64,000 nucleotides of DNA. Source: Plantibacter auratus. GTDB lineage: Bacteria; Actinomycetota; Actinomycetes; Actinomycetales; Microbacteriaceae. Numbering within the stretch: position 1 is the stretch's first letter; every line of letters begins with the position of its first letter. The notes beneath the pieces were generated by a model. That model did not search any database. It was not told the origin of the DNA and saw only the letters and a list, made by a program, of their open reading frames with translations. Position numbers and translations under genes: made by a program. The stretch is from NCBI RefSeq assembly GCF_050587365.1, contig NZ_JBOBFV010000003.1, positions 186,001-250,000 on the forward strand. The letters run 5' to 3'. Shown in pieces: positions 1-8,221 of the stretch.

Positions 1-31
1 AGGCGAGTGCTTCTCTGGTCGCGCTTCCCAT
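1..31 (-). CDS. atpH: ATP synthase F1 delta subunit, N-terminal fragment (cut by window edge)
   Basis: Only the first ten codons are inside the window. They read MGSATREALA, the usual beginning of actinobacterial delta subunits. The start codon overlaps the atpF stop as TAATG, so translation is probably coupled. Delta joins the F1 head to the peripheral b stalk. The identification rests on the short peptide plus its position after atpB-atpE-atpF, the normal operon order. Confidence 0.8.
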   Translation of the reverse strand, partial: MGSATREALA

Positions 32-582
32 TACTTGGCTGCCTTCTCCGACGCTTCGAGGTCCGCGAGGAACCGGTCGACGACCGCCGTGGCCTTCGCG
101 TCGTCGTTCAGCGTCTCGCCGATGACGCCACTGGCGAGGTCGAGTGCGAGCGTGCCGACCTCGGCACGCAGCGACACGACGGCCGCCTGACGCTCGGCTT
201 CGATCTGTGCCTGAGCGCTCGCGGTGACGCGAGCGGCTTCGACCGTGGCCTGCTCCTTGAGCTCGGCGAGGATCGTCTGACCCTCGACACGAGCCTGCTC
301 GCGGATGCGGCCGGCTTCCTGACGGGCCTCGGCGAGCTGAGCGTTGTACTGCTCGAGCGCCGCTTCGGCCTGCTTCTGCGCTTCATCGGCCTTGGCGATG
401 TTGCCCTCGATGGCCGCTGCGCGGTCGTCGAGGAGCTTCTGCACCTTGGGCAGGACCAGCTTCCAGAAGAAGCCGAGGATGATGATGAAGACGACGGCAG
501 ACCAGACGATGTCGTAGACCGCTGGGATGAGAGGGTTCGTTGGAGCGCCCTCTTCAGCAGCGATGATCACTGCATCAAACAT
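31..582 (-). CDS. atpF: ATP synthase F0 subunit b
   Basis: A 183-residue peripheral-stalk subunit. It has one N-terminal membrane segment at about residues 25-44, followed by a long charged Ala/Glu/Lys/Gln-rich helix typical of the dimeric b coiled coil that holds the F1 head still. The start has an excellent GGAGG site five bases upstream. It is the third gene of atpB-atpE-atpF-atpH on the minus strand and overlaps atpH at TAATG. Length and composition are normal for actinobacterial b subunits. Confidence 0.97.
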   Translation of the reverse strand: MFDAVIIAAEEGAPTNPLIPAVYDIVWSAVVFIIILGFFWKLVLPKVQKLLDDRAAAIEGNIAKADEAQKQAEAALEQYNAQLAEARQEAGRIREQARVEGQTILAELKEQATVEAARVTASAQAQIEAERQAAVVSLRAEVGTLALDLASGVIGETLNDDAKATAVVDRFLADLEASEKAAK

Positions 583-612
583 CTTGCCTCCTTCGGAGAT
601 GTGAAAGGGGGC

Positions 613-846
613 TTAGACGAAGATGAAGTAGGTCGCGATGCCGATGAAGGCGAGCGCCTCGGTGAAGGCGATACCGATCCACATGAGGACCTGGAGACGA
701 CCACCCAGCTCGGGCTGACGCGCGGTGCCTTCGATCGTCTTGCCGACGACGATACCCACACCGATGGCGGGGCCGATGGCTGCGAGACCGTAACCGACCG
801 TCGCGATGTTTCCTTCAAGGGCGGCGAGAACGGTAGTTGCGTCCAC
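613..846 (-). CDS. atpE: ATP synthase F0 subunit c
   Basis: A 77-residue proteolipid that forms the rotating ring. Two membrane helices flank a polar loop with the conserved RQPE (residues 43-46). The proton-binding carboxylate is Glu63 in the second helix (AFTEALAF). Helix 1 carries the Gly-rich packing face (IGPAIGVGIVVG). Translation starts at GTG after a GGAAGGAAA site. A glutamate with no sodium-site residues evident suggests proton coupling, which is an inference. Confidence 0.98.
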   Translation of the reverse strand: MDATTVLAALEGNIATVGYGLAAIGPAIGVGIVVGKTIEGTARQPELGGRLQVLMWIGIAFTEALAFIGIATYFIFV

Positions 847-892
847 GTTTGTTTCCTTCCGTTGGGTGAGACCTGGCGGGTGCCGGGCTCGA

Positions 893-1708
893 TTAGTGCT
901 CTTCTGCGACCGCGAGCTGGATGTAGACCGCGGTGAGGAGGGTGAAGACGTACGCCTGGAGAACTGCGACCAGGAGCTCGAAGAGGGTGAAGACGAGGCC
1001 GAAGGCCAGCGTCCCGACGCCCATGAGGGCGAACCATCCGCCGAGGTTCACGATGAAGAACTGGGTCGCCGCGAAGAACAGGACCAAGAGCAGGTGCCCG
1101 ACGATCATGTTCATGAGGAGTCGGAGCGTCAGCGTGAGCGGGCGGATGACGAAGGTCGAGATGAGCTCGATCGGCGTGACGATGATGTACACCGGCCACG
1201 GCACCCCGGAGGGGAAGAGGGAGTTCTTGAAGAACTTGCCCGGACTCTTCTTGATACCGGCGTAGATGAAGGTGACGTAGGACACCAGCGCGAGCACCAG
1301 CGGGACACCGATGACGGAGGTACCGGCCAGGTTCAGCCCGGGGATGATGCCCGTCAGGTTCATCGCGAGGACCATGAAGAAGATGGTCGTCAGGATCGGC
1401 AGGAACCGGAGGCCGTCCTTCTTGCCGAGCAGGTCTTCCGCGATGTTGACGCGGACGAAGCCGAGCCCCATCTCGGCGAGGCTCTGTGCGCGGCCGGGGA
1501 CGAGGCGCATCTTGCGCGTCGACAGCCAGAAGAACAGGAGGAGCGCGATCACCGCGATGAACCGGATCAGGATGACCCGGTTGATCGCGAAGGGCGTGCC
1601 CTCGAAGAGGATGATGTCGGGGAAGAACTCGTCGATCGACGGACCGTGGAACTCGCCATCTTCGGCGGCCATCGGTGCGATCAGGTGCACGGCGTTAGCG
1701 AACAGCAC
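893..1708 (-). CDS. atpB: ATP synthase F0 subunit a
   Basis: About 271 residues, the stator membrane subunit that provides the proton half-channels beside the c ring. The essential arginine lies in the fourth-helix motif RLLMNMIVGH. The C-terminal helix ends in an acidic AVAEEH tail. I place the start at GTG 1708 (VLFANAVHLIAP), which has GGAG four bases upstream; the longer reading from 1780 has an Arg/Pro-rich N-terminus unlike the family. It is the first structural gene of the atp operon here. A TAGACT box at 1815-1820 may be the promoter. Confidence 0.95.
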   Translation of the reverse strand: MLFANAVHLIAPMAAEDGEFHGPSIDEFFPDIILFEGTPFAINRVILIRFIAVIALLLFFWLSTRKMRLVPGRAQSLAEMGLGFVRVNIAEDLLGKKDGLRFLPILTTIFFMVLAMNLTGIIPGLNLAGTSVIGVPLVLALVSYVTFIYAGIKKSPGKFFKNSLFPSGVPWPVYIIVTPIELISTFVIRPLTLTLRLLMNMIVGHLLLVLFFAATQFFIVNLGGWFALMGVGTLAFGLVFTLFELLVAVLQAYVFTLLTAVYIQLAVAEEH

Positions 1709-1947
1709 GTATCTCCAGTTTCGGGGGCGTGGAGCAGAGCTCTCGCGGCGACGAACAGGGGGGATGTCTCCTCGCCGCACGCCGAAGCGGTGCTAGTGGG
1801 AGGATTCGTTGACGAGTCTAGCAAGGAAACCGTGCCCCGACGAACCCAGGGGTGGTATTCCACGGCTATATTCCGAGCCGCGACCTCGGCTGCGCCTCGG
1901 ATACCGGTTCCGGCATGCTCCCGCGCGACCACGTTGCGACTGCGGCG
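1709..1947 (-). promoter_or_regulatory. atp operon upstream region with candidate -10 box
   Basis: This 239-base gap separates the atpI-like gene from atpB. On the minus strand TAGACT (1820-1815) is a good actinobacterial -10 hexamer about 107 bases before the atpB GTG. The -35 region is poor. The atp genes may thus have their own promoter in addition to read-through from tsaC-wecA-atpI. No terminator-like hairpin was seen. Confidence 0.4.
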
Positions 1948-2433
1948 TCAGCCCTGGTCGGAGTCCTGCGGCGACGCCTTCGGGAGGATGTCGTCCGAGA
2001 CGTAGGGCACCCGCACCTTCGCAGCCACGACGGCGTCGATCACGAGCGATCCGACGACACCCACGATGACGCTCCCGAACAGGATCGGTGCGTTGACCCA
2101 CGGCTGGTCCTTCAGGATGAAGCCGAGCACGAGGAAGATGACGAACTTCACGAGCCAGCTGCCCATCACCACCCCGAACAGGATGCCGACGAAGAACTCC
2201 TGGCCGGACCAGCGGTTGGCGAAGAGGATGCTCACCGAGGTGATGCCGAGGAACACGAGCGCCATCGCGGTGCCGATGAGCGCACTCGTCAGCCCGCGGG
2301 AACCGTCGACGCTCCAGCCGACCACTCCCCCGACGACGGCGATCACGAGCGCGAGGAGCGCGCTGTACCGGAGTGCCGTGCGGAAGACCCGGTTGGCGCT
2401 CGCGTGCGAGCCGGCCTGGGCGGGAGGAGTCAT
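1948..2433 (-). CDS. AtpI-like small membrane protein of the atp operon
   Basis: A 161-residue protein with four hydrophobic segments (about residues 22-42, 48-70, 82-105 and 116-138) and a polar C-terminal tail. Its place between wecA and atpB is where actinobacteria carry the AtpI/UncI-type protein, proposed to help c-ring assembly or magnesium uptake. The ATG overlaps the wecA stop as ATGA, so translation is coupled. Sequence identity to AtpI is weak in this group; the call rests mainly on position and topology. Confidence 0.75.
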   Translation of the reverse strand: MTPPAQAGSHASANRVFRTALRYSALLALVIAVVGGVVGWSVDGSRGLTSALIGTAMALVFLGITSVSILFANRWSGQEFFVGILFGVVMGSWLVKFVIFLVLGFILKDQPWVNAPILFGSVIVGVVGSLVIDAVVAAKVRVPYVSDDILPKASPQDSDQG

Positions 2434-3695
2434 GGGTGCTGGTCCTTCTTGGCGAGAGAGTCGAGGGTGTCGAGGGTGTCGCCGCTCACGGGCGCCTCGG
2501 GGTCGCGCTGCCCGGAGGCCTCGTCGAGCCGATCGTACAGCGCGGACCCGGGAGCGCCCTCCGTGCCGGTGGCAACGCGCTGCGCGAGCCGGTCGGCCCG
2601 CCTGCGGCGACCGATCGGCAGGAGGGTGAACGCCGTGCAGGTGACGACCCCCACGGAGACGAAGAGGACGGCCAGCCACGTCGGGGCAGCGAAGAACGCC
2701 AGGCATCCGACGGAGATGACGACCGTCCAGCCGTAGAAGATGAGGACGGCGTGCACCTGGCTGTGACCGAGGTCGAGCAGCCGGTGGTGGAGGTGCATCC
2801 GGTCGGCGCTGAACGGTGACTTTCCGGCGCGGAGACGACGGAGGACGGCCAGGACGAAGTCGGCGAGCGGCACGACGAGGATGGCGAACGGCAGCAGGAT
2901 CGGGATGAACGCGGGCAACAGTTGCGTGCGGCCGAGGGCGGCCGGGTCGACCTGGCCGGTCACGGCGGCTGCGGAGGTCGCCATGAGCAGCCCGACGAGC
3001 AGGGCGCCGGCGTCGCCCATGAACAATCGGGCGGGGTGCCAGTTGAGCGGGAGGAAGCCGAGGCACGCACCGACGAGGATCGCGGCGATCAGCGAGGCCA
3101 GGTTGAAGTAGTCGCTCGCCCCGGTGGAGGTCACGAGCAGCTGGGTGTAGACGAAGAACACGGTGTTCGCGATGACGGCGACACCGGCGACGAGCCCGTC
3201 GAGCCCGTCGACGAAGTTGATCGCGTTCATCACGAGCACGATGGCGAAGACCGTCATCGAGAAGGACACCCACGACGAGCCGACCGTCAGGCCACCGATG
3301 GGCAAGGAGTAGATCTGCACACCGAGCCAGGCGACGAGCCCTGCCGCCATGAACTGCGCGGCGAGCTTGATCATCCAGTCGAGGTCCCACAGGTCGTCGG
3401 CGACGCCGATCCCGACGATGAACAGGGCGGCACCGAGGATCGCCAGCACCGGCTCCGGATCGGCGAACACGAGGTCGAAGAACGGCAGCTGCCAGGCCAC
3501 GCCGAACGCGACCAGGATGCCGATGAACATCGCGACCCCGCCGAGCCGCGGCGTCGGCGTCTGGTGGACGTCGCGTTCGCGGATCGGCGGGTGGAGACCG
3601 TACTTCACGCCGACCCGCCGCGCGAGGTGGGCGAAGCCGAAGGTGATGCCCGCGCTCACGACGAGCACGATGAGGTACCCGGAGAACTGGCTCAT
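2430..3695 (-). CDS. wecA: undecaprenyl-phosphate N-acetylglucosaminyl-1-phosphate transferase (WecA/MraY family)
   Basis: A 421-residue polytopic enzyme that transfers GlcNAc-1-P (or a related sugar phosphate) from UDP-sugar to a polyprenyl phosphate carrier, the first step of teichoic-acid-like or arabinogalactan-linker polymers. Visible signatures are the aspartate motif VADDLWDLDW near residue 100, NFVDGLDG near 160, FMGDAGALLVG near 225 and the His-rich HLHHRLLDLG near 302. About ten hydrophobic segments precede a polar C-terminal tail of about 70 residues. Its start overlaps the tsaC stop and its stop overlaps atpI by ATGA. A second, diverged family member lies at 4434-5420. Confidence 0.92.
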   Translation of the reverse strand: MSQFSGYLIVLVVSAGITFGFAHLARRVGVKYGLHPPIRERDVHQTPTPRLGGVAMFIGILVAFGVAWQLPFFDLVFADPEPVLAILGAALFIVGIGVADDLWDLDWMIKLAAQFMAAGLVAWLGVQIYSLPIGGLTVGSSWVSFSMTVFAIVLVMNAINFVDGLDGLVAGVAVIANTVFFVYTQLLVTSTGASDYFNLASLIAAILVGACLGFLPLNWHPARLFMGDAGALLVGLLMATSAAAVTGQVDPAALGRTQLLPAFIPILLPFAILVVPLADFVLAVLRRLRAGKSPFSADRMHLHHRLLDLGHSQVHAVLIFYGWTVVISVGCLAFFAAPTWLAVLFVSVGVVTCTAFTLLPIGRRRRADRLAQRVATGTEGAPGSALYDRLDEASGQRDPEAPVSGDTLDTLDSLAKKDQHP

Positions 3696-4360
3696 GGTTC
3701 GCGCGGCTCGGGGAGCAGATCGCCCACCACGCCGCGGATCGCCTCGCGGGAGACGGCTCCGTCGCGCAGGACGACGATCCGTTCGTCGGCTGTGCCGAGT
3801 CGGGTCGCGTCGATGATCGTCGACGACTGCTCGCCGCTCTCGCCGCCGTCGAGGTAGACCGAGACCGAGTCGCCCAGCATCTCGAGCGCGGCAGCGGCGG
3901 ACGTGGCGGCCGGTCGGCCGGTGAGGTTCGCAGAGGAGACCGCCAGCGGGCCGGTGTCCTGCAGGAGTTCGAGGGTCACCGGGTTCGACGGCATCCGGAG
4001 CGCGACCGTGCCCGCGGTCTCGCCGAGGTCCCAGGCGAGCGACGGCTGGGCCTCGAGCACGATGGTCAGGCCGCCGGGCCAGAACGCCTCGACGAGCCGG
4101 TGCACGGCATCCGGGACGGACGCCGCCAAGGCCTCGAGCGTGTTCACACCTGACACGAGGACGGGCGGCGGTGACTGCCGGGTCCGACCCTTCGCGTCGA
4201 GCAGGCGCTGCACCGCGGCCGGTGAGAACGCGTCGGCGGCCACCCCGTAGACCGTGTCGGTCGGGAGCACGACCAGCTCACCCCTCGCCAGGGCCGTCCG
4301 TGCCAAGCGCATCCCGGCGAGCAGCTGCGCGTGATCCTGGCAATCGAAGGTCTGCGGCAT
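3692..4360 (-). CDS. tsaC: threonylcarbamoyl-AMP synthase (TsaC/Sua5/YrdC family)
   Basis: A 222-residue enzyme that makes threonylcarbamoyl-adenylate from threonine, bicarbonate and ATP for the t6A modification of ANN-decoding tRNAs. The N-terminal LPTDTVYGVAADA, the basic KGR near residue 79 and SSANLTG near 150 are family hallmarks. It is a single-domain short form without the Sua5 C-terminal extension. Its position just before wecA and the atp genes is conserved in actinobacteria, where prmC usually precedes it; here a glycan cassette lies between. A TATGAT box at 4433-4438 is a plausible promoter. Confidence 0.94.
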   Translation of the reverse strand: MPQTFDCQDHAQLLAGMRLARTALARGELVVLPTDTVYGVAADAFSPAAVQRLLDAKGRTRQSPPPVLVSGVNTLEALAASVPDAVHRLVEAFWPGGLTIVLEAQPSLAWDLGETAGTVALRMPSNPVTLELLQDTGPLAVSSANLTGRPAATSAAAALEMLGDSVSVYLDGGESGEQSSTIIDATRLGTADERIVVLRDGAVSREAIRGVVGDLLPEPREP

Positions 4361-4432
4361 GTGGTGGGTCCTGGCTGAACGGGGCCGCCGATCGGTGATC
4401 AGTCGGCCGGATGATCGGGGTGACGACGCTCA

Positions 4433-4438
4433 ATCATA
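4433..4438 (-). promoter_or_regulatory. candidate -10 box for tsaC-wecA-atpI
   Basis: TATGAT on the minus strand, about 72 bases upstream of the tsaC ATG and overlapping the 3' end of the preceding gene. No convincing -35 hexamer was seen. It would uncouple tsaC-wecA-atpI from the upstream glycan cassette. Confidence 0.4.
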
Positions 4439-5420
4439 GCCTCGGGCGTCTTCCGAGCAGTCTTGGCAGGCACAGGTAGACGGCGAGGACGAGCAGGATG
4501 CCGAGGACGGCGAAGACCTGGAAGGGCCAGGCGCCCGTCGCGACGACCACCCCGAGGAGCCCGGTGGCGAGGGTCGCGACGCTGACGACGGCGGTGGACC
4601 CGAGGTGGCCGAGTCCGCCGGCGGCGAGACGCTGGTACACGTGGCTGCGATGCGCCTCGTGCAGCGGCTCCCCCCGCCTCCAGCGCGCGATGATCGTCGT
4701 GCCGGTGTCGGCGACGTACACGAGGACCGGACCGATCAGCGCGACGAAGGAGATGCCGCTGAAGGCCGCGTAGATGGCGACCGCGACGAGGGAACCGCCG
4801 AGCAGGTAGCTGCCGACGTCGCCCAGGAACATCCGGCGCCGAGCGAGGTTCCACGGCAGGAACCCGAGGAACGCGGCCGCCACGACGAGGCCGGCTGCAG
4901 TGACGCCCGGGAGACCGGCCACGGCGCCGAGACCGGCGTAGAACCCGCCGACGACCGTGCCGTGCATCGAGGAGATGCCGTTGACGCCGTCCATGAAGTT
5001 CGCGATGTTCGTGTAGGCGACGAGCGCCACGATCCCGAGCGGGATCCACCAGGAACTCGCGGCCATCGAGACGACGAGCACCCAGGTCGCCACGAGTCCG
5101 AGCACGACCTGCAAGCCGAAGCGCACCCGGACGGGGAGTCCGCGGACGTCCTCCACGGCTCCGATGGCCGCGTTCACGATCGACACGGCGGCGACGATCC
5201 AGAGCGGCAGACTGTGGAGCAGGACAGCGGCCGTGCCGAGACCGACGGCGACCGCGAGCGCGACCCCGATCCCTCCCCCGCGAATCGTCGGGGTGACGTG
5301 CATGGATCGGTGGTTCGGGGTGTCGACGACCGCCCGACGGAGGAGGATCGGGCGGATGGCGAGCTGGGACAGCAGGCTCACGACGAGCGCGAGCACCCCC
5401 GCCAGGATGGCAACCGTCAT
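4434..5420 (-). CDS. second polyprenyl-phosphate sugar-1-phosphate transferase (WbpL/WecA/MraY family)
   Basis: A 328-residue polytopic membrane protein, the last gene of the glycan cassette. Family signatures are NIANFMDGVNG near residue 140, FLGDVGSYLLGG near 200 and HRSHVYQRL near 258. It has about ten hydrophobic segments. The first acidic motif reads VEDVRGLPVR rather than the DD of the neighbouring WecA, and overall similarity to that paralogue is low, so it probably uses a different sugar. The ATG overlaps the dehydratase stop as ATGA. It likely primes synthesis of a surface polysaccharide using the sugar made by the two upstream enzymes (inference from the operon). Confidence 0.88.
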   Translation of the reverse strand: MTVAILAGVLALVVSLLSQLAIRPILLRRAVVDTPNHRSMHVTPTIRGGGIGVALAVAVGLGTAAVLLHSLPLWIVAAVSIVNAAIGAVEDVRGLPVRVRFGLQVVLGLVATWVLVVSMAASSWWIPLGIVALVAYTNIANFMDGVNGISSMHGTVVGGFYAGLGAVAGLPGVTAAGLVVAAAFLGFLPWNLARRRMFLGDVGSYLLGGSLVAVAIYAAFSGISFVALIGPVLVYVADTGTTIIARWRRGEPLHEAHRSHVYQRLAAGGLGHLGSTAVVSVATLATGLLGVVVATGAWPFQVFAVLGILLVLAVYLCLPRLLGRRPRL

Positions 5421-7237
5421 TGCACCAGGTGGTGGGTGCCGGCGCCCTCGTCGGCGATGGTCTCCCGCCAGACGGCGATGTCGAGGAGTGCCGGGTCGAG
5501 CGGCTGGATCCGCGTGTGCGAGACCTTCGGGTGCTTCGAGCGGTCGGCGATCTCGTCGGTGTCGATGAGGACCTCGTGCAGCTTCTCGCCGTGCCGGAGA
5601 CCGGTGTACACGATCTCGACGTCCTTGCCGGACGCGGCGATCATGCGCTTGGCGACGTCGAGGATGCGGACCGGACGGCCCATGTCGAGGATGAGGACCT
5701 CGCCCGGGTCGCCGATCGCGCCGGCCTGGATGACGAGCTTCGACGCTTCGGGGATCGTCATGAAGAAGCGGGTGACGTCGGGGTGCGTGACCGTGACCGG
5801 GCCACCGGCCTCGATCTGGGCGGTGAACGCCGGGATGGCGGAACCGCGGCTGCCGATGACGTTGCCGAACCGGACCGAGAGGTACCGCGCGTCGGTCTCC
5901 TGGGCGCTCATCCATGCGGTGAGCTTCTCGGCGATGCGCTTGCTGTACCCGAGGACGGTCGTCGGGTTCGCCGCCTTGTCGGTCGAGATGTTGACGAAGG
6001 TGCCGACGCCGACCGCCCGCGCCGCGTTGAGGACGTTCAGGGTGCCGAGGACGTTGTTCTTCCAGGCCTCGTCGGGGTACTGCTCGAGCATCGGAGCGTG
6101 CTTCAGCGCTGCCGCGTGGAACACGACGTCGGGACGGCGGTCCTCGAAGATCTCCATGAGTGACGGGAGGTCGCGGATGTCGGCGAGCACGACCTCCTTG
6201 GTGTCGAGCAGACCGTGTCCGGAGATCGAGAGCTGTGTGGTGTGGAGCCCCGTCTCGTCGCGGTCGAGCAGGACGAGCTCCGCCGGACCGAACTGGTTGA
6301 CCTGCCGGGCGATCTCGGAGCCGATGGATCCGCCGGCACCGGTGACGAGCACGCGCTTACCGGTGAGGTACCCCGCGATGCTCTCGACCTGCAGGTCGAC
6401 GGTGTTGCGGCCGATGAAGTCCTCGACGTTGAGGTCGCGCAGGCTCGGCGCGCTCTCGCCCGTCCCGGGAGCCAGCATCGTGTCGATGGGCGGCACGACG
6501 AGCACCCGGAGCTTCGCCTCGTCGGCTCGCTCACTGACCTGGCGGATGAAGTCGTTGTCGACGTCCGCGATGCTGATGATGAGTGCCTGCGCACCGGTGC
6601 GCTTGACGGCCGCCACCAGGTCGGCTCCCGTGCCGACCACGGCGACCGAGGCGATGCGGAAGTTGCGCTTCGACGGGTCGTCGTCGATGACGCCCACCGG
6701 GAGGTAGGGCGACTGCGGGTCGCGCATGAGCCGAGGGATGATCGACATCCCCAGCGCACCGGCTCCGTAGACGAGCACGCGCTGCGCCTCGATCGGCCGA
6801 CTGCGGCTGTCGACGAAGAGGCGCTTGATGTACCGCGTGATGCCCATGAAGACGATCGCGAACGGGAACGCGATCACCGTCGTGGACCGTGGAACCCCCC
6901 ACGCGACGCCGAACACCGCGTTGACCGCGATGAGGATCGCGGTGACGATCAGCGCGACGACGATGAGCTGCTTCGCCTCGTAGAAGCTGCCGAAGCTGTG
7001 CAGGCCGTGGTAGTAGCTCCACAGGTAGGCCACGATGAGCTGGGCGACCACGGCGATGACGCACAGGAGGACCGTCCCCACGAGGGCCACGCGCTCGTAC
7101 TCGAGCTCGAACCGGACGAGCTGGGCGACCACGATGGCGAGCACCCAGCACAGTGCGTCGAGGGCGGTCTTCGCGGCGAAACGAGGACCGGGCGCCTGCG
7201 TCCATCTACGGGGGGCGTCGGGGAGCGTGGAGGTCAT
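5417..7237 (-). CDS. membrane NDP-sugar dehydratase/epimerase (PglF/WbpM/CapD-like)
   Basis: A 606-residue two-part protein. The first ~125 residues hold four hydrophobic segments. A first Rossmann-like CoA-binding-type fold follows, then the catalytic extended SDR domain with TGAGGSIGSEIARQ near residue 300 and STDKAANP near 420. Members make UDP-4-keto-6-deoxy-HexNAc, the entry to bacillosamine- or FucNAc-type sugars. The usual M/YxxxK catalytic spot reads LGYSK, so Met or Tyr is replaced by Leu. It lies 12 bases after the epimerase and overlaps the transferase downstream by ATGA. Confidence 0.88.
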   Translation of the reverse strand: MTSTLPDAPRRWTQAPGPRFAAKTALDALCWVLAIVVAQLVRFELEYERVALVGTVLLCVIAVVAQLIVAYLWSYYHGLHSFGSFYEAKQLIVVALIVTAILIAVNAVFGVAWGVPRSTTVIAFPFAIVFMGITRYIKRLFVDSRSRPIEAQRVLVYGAGALGMSIIPRLMRDPQSPYLPVGVIDDDPSKRNFRIASVAVVGTGADLVAAVKRTGAQALIISIADVDNDFIRQVSERADEAKLRVLVVPPIDTMLAPGTGESAPSLRDLNVEDFIGRNTVDLQVESIAGYLTGKRVLVTGAGGSIGSEIARQVNQFGPAELVLLDRDETGLHTTQLSISGHGLLDTKEVVLADIRDLPSLMEIFEDRRPDVVFHAAALKHAPMLEQYPDEAWKNNVLGTLNVLNAARAVGVGTFVNISTDKAANPTTVLGYSKRIAEKLTAWMSAQETDARYLSVRFGNVIGSRGSAIPAFTAQIEAGGPVTVTHPDVTRFFMTIPEASKLVIQAGAIGDPGEVLILDMGRPVRILDVAKRMIAASGKDVEIVYTGLRHGEKLHEVLIDTDEIADRSKHPKVSHTRIQPLDPALLDIAVWRETIADEGAGTHHLVQ

Positions 7238-7249
7238 AACGTGTCGATC

Positions 7250-8221
7250 CTACCGATCGCCGGCTTCGCGTTGGCTGCGCACGGACTGCGCGTCGGGGCC
7301 GGGCGCACCGCGCTCCGCCGCGAGGGCTTCGATCGAGGACCGGAGACCGTCGTCCGTCGCCGTCGGCATGCGCTCGTGCCCCAGTGCACCGAGCAGTCGG
7401 GCTCCGGAGACGCGGTAGTCCTCGGTGAGCTTCGCGAGACGCCCGGAGTTGAGCGGCACGGCGGGGACGCGATCGCCGACGGCGGCCGCCAACCGCACGA
7501 GGGCCGGTGGGAGCGCCAGGCGACGGACCCGGCGACCGGTGACCTCGGCGATGAGGGTGACGAGGTGCCCCGTCGACACGGGCTCGTCGTCGGCGACGAG
7601 GTAGACACCCGTCGTGACGGCTGGCGTGTCGATGATGCTCGTGATCGCCCACGTGAGGTTCTGGATCGACACGAAGCTGCGCTCGTTGCGGAAGGCGTCG
7701 AGCGGGTACGGGATACCGCGGGACAGCAGACCGAACAGGAGGCGCAGGTTGCCCTTGTCCCCCGGCCCGTGCACCATCGTCGGACGGAGGACGACCGTCC
7801 GGCGACCGGCGGGCGGTTCGACGGCGAGCAGGAGCCGCTCTGCCGCGAGCTTCGACTTCCCGTACGGGGTCACCGGGTGGGGCTCGGCGGACTCGTCGAG
7901 CACGCCGTCGACCGTCGCCTCGTTGACCGCGGCGACGCTGCTCAGCTGGATGAAGGTGGTGGCGTCCGACGCGAGGAAGGCGACGTACGCGCGTTCGGCG
8001 AGGTCGGTGTTGATCCGGCGATACACCTCGGGAGAGGCGGTGCCGTCGAGGTCGTGCGCCTTCCCGGCGAGGTTCACCACGACGTCGACGTCCGCCGGGA
8101 AGGGCTCCCCCGTCCACCCGCGCAATGAGAACGGCACGACCTCGTGGCCGGCCGCCTCGAGGACGGGGACGAGGTTCGTCCCGATGAAGCCGGTCGCACC
8201 GGTCACGAGCACCCGGCTCAT
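7250..8221 (-). CDS. NAD-dependent epimerase/dehydratase (UDP-HexNAc 4-epimerase or 4-keto reductase type)
   Basis: A 323-residue extended SDR. The N-terminal nucleotide-binding motif is VTGATGFIGTNLVP, and the active-site pair is in YGKSK near residue 120. In glycan clusters with a PglF/WbpM-type enzyme and a second initiating transferase, this family usually reduces or epimerises C4 to give FucNAc or QuiNAc, which then is the acceptor-linked sugar. That role is inferred from context. The start ATG overlaps the glycosyltransferase stop by ATGA. The extension upstream of residue 1 in the same frame has no SDR similarity. Confidence 0.85.
   Translation of the reverse strand: MSRVLVTGATGFIGTNLVPVLEAAGHEVVPFSLRGWTGEPFPADVDVVVNLAGKAHDLDGTASPEVYRRINTDLAERAYVAFLASDATTFIQLSSVAAVNEATVDGVLDESAEPHPVTPYGKSKLAAERLLLAVEPPAGRRTVVLRPTMVHGPGDKGNLRLLFGLLSRGIPYPLDAFRNERSFVSIQNLTWAITSIIDTPAVTTGVYLVADDEPVSTGHLVTLIAEVTGRRVRRLALPPALVRLAAAVGDRVPAVPLNSGRLAKLTEDYRVSGARLLGALGHERMPTATDDGLRSSIEALAAERGAPGPDAQSVRSQREAGDR

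Noticed and set aside
4605..6707. A 700-codon plus-strand open frame across the glycan genes
   Set aside because: Antisense shadow of the transferase and dehydratase genes, whose motifs are unmistakable on the minus strand. Its composition is typical of antisense reading.
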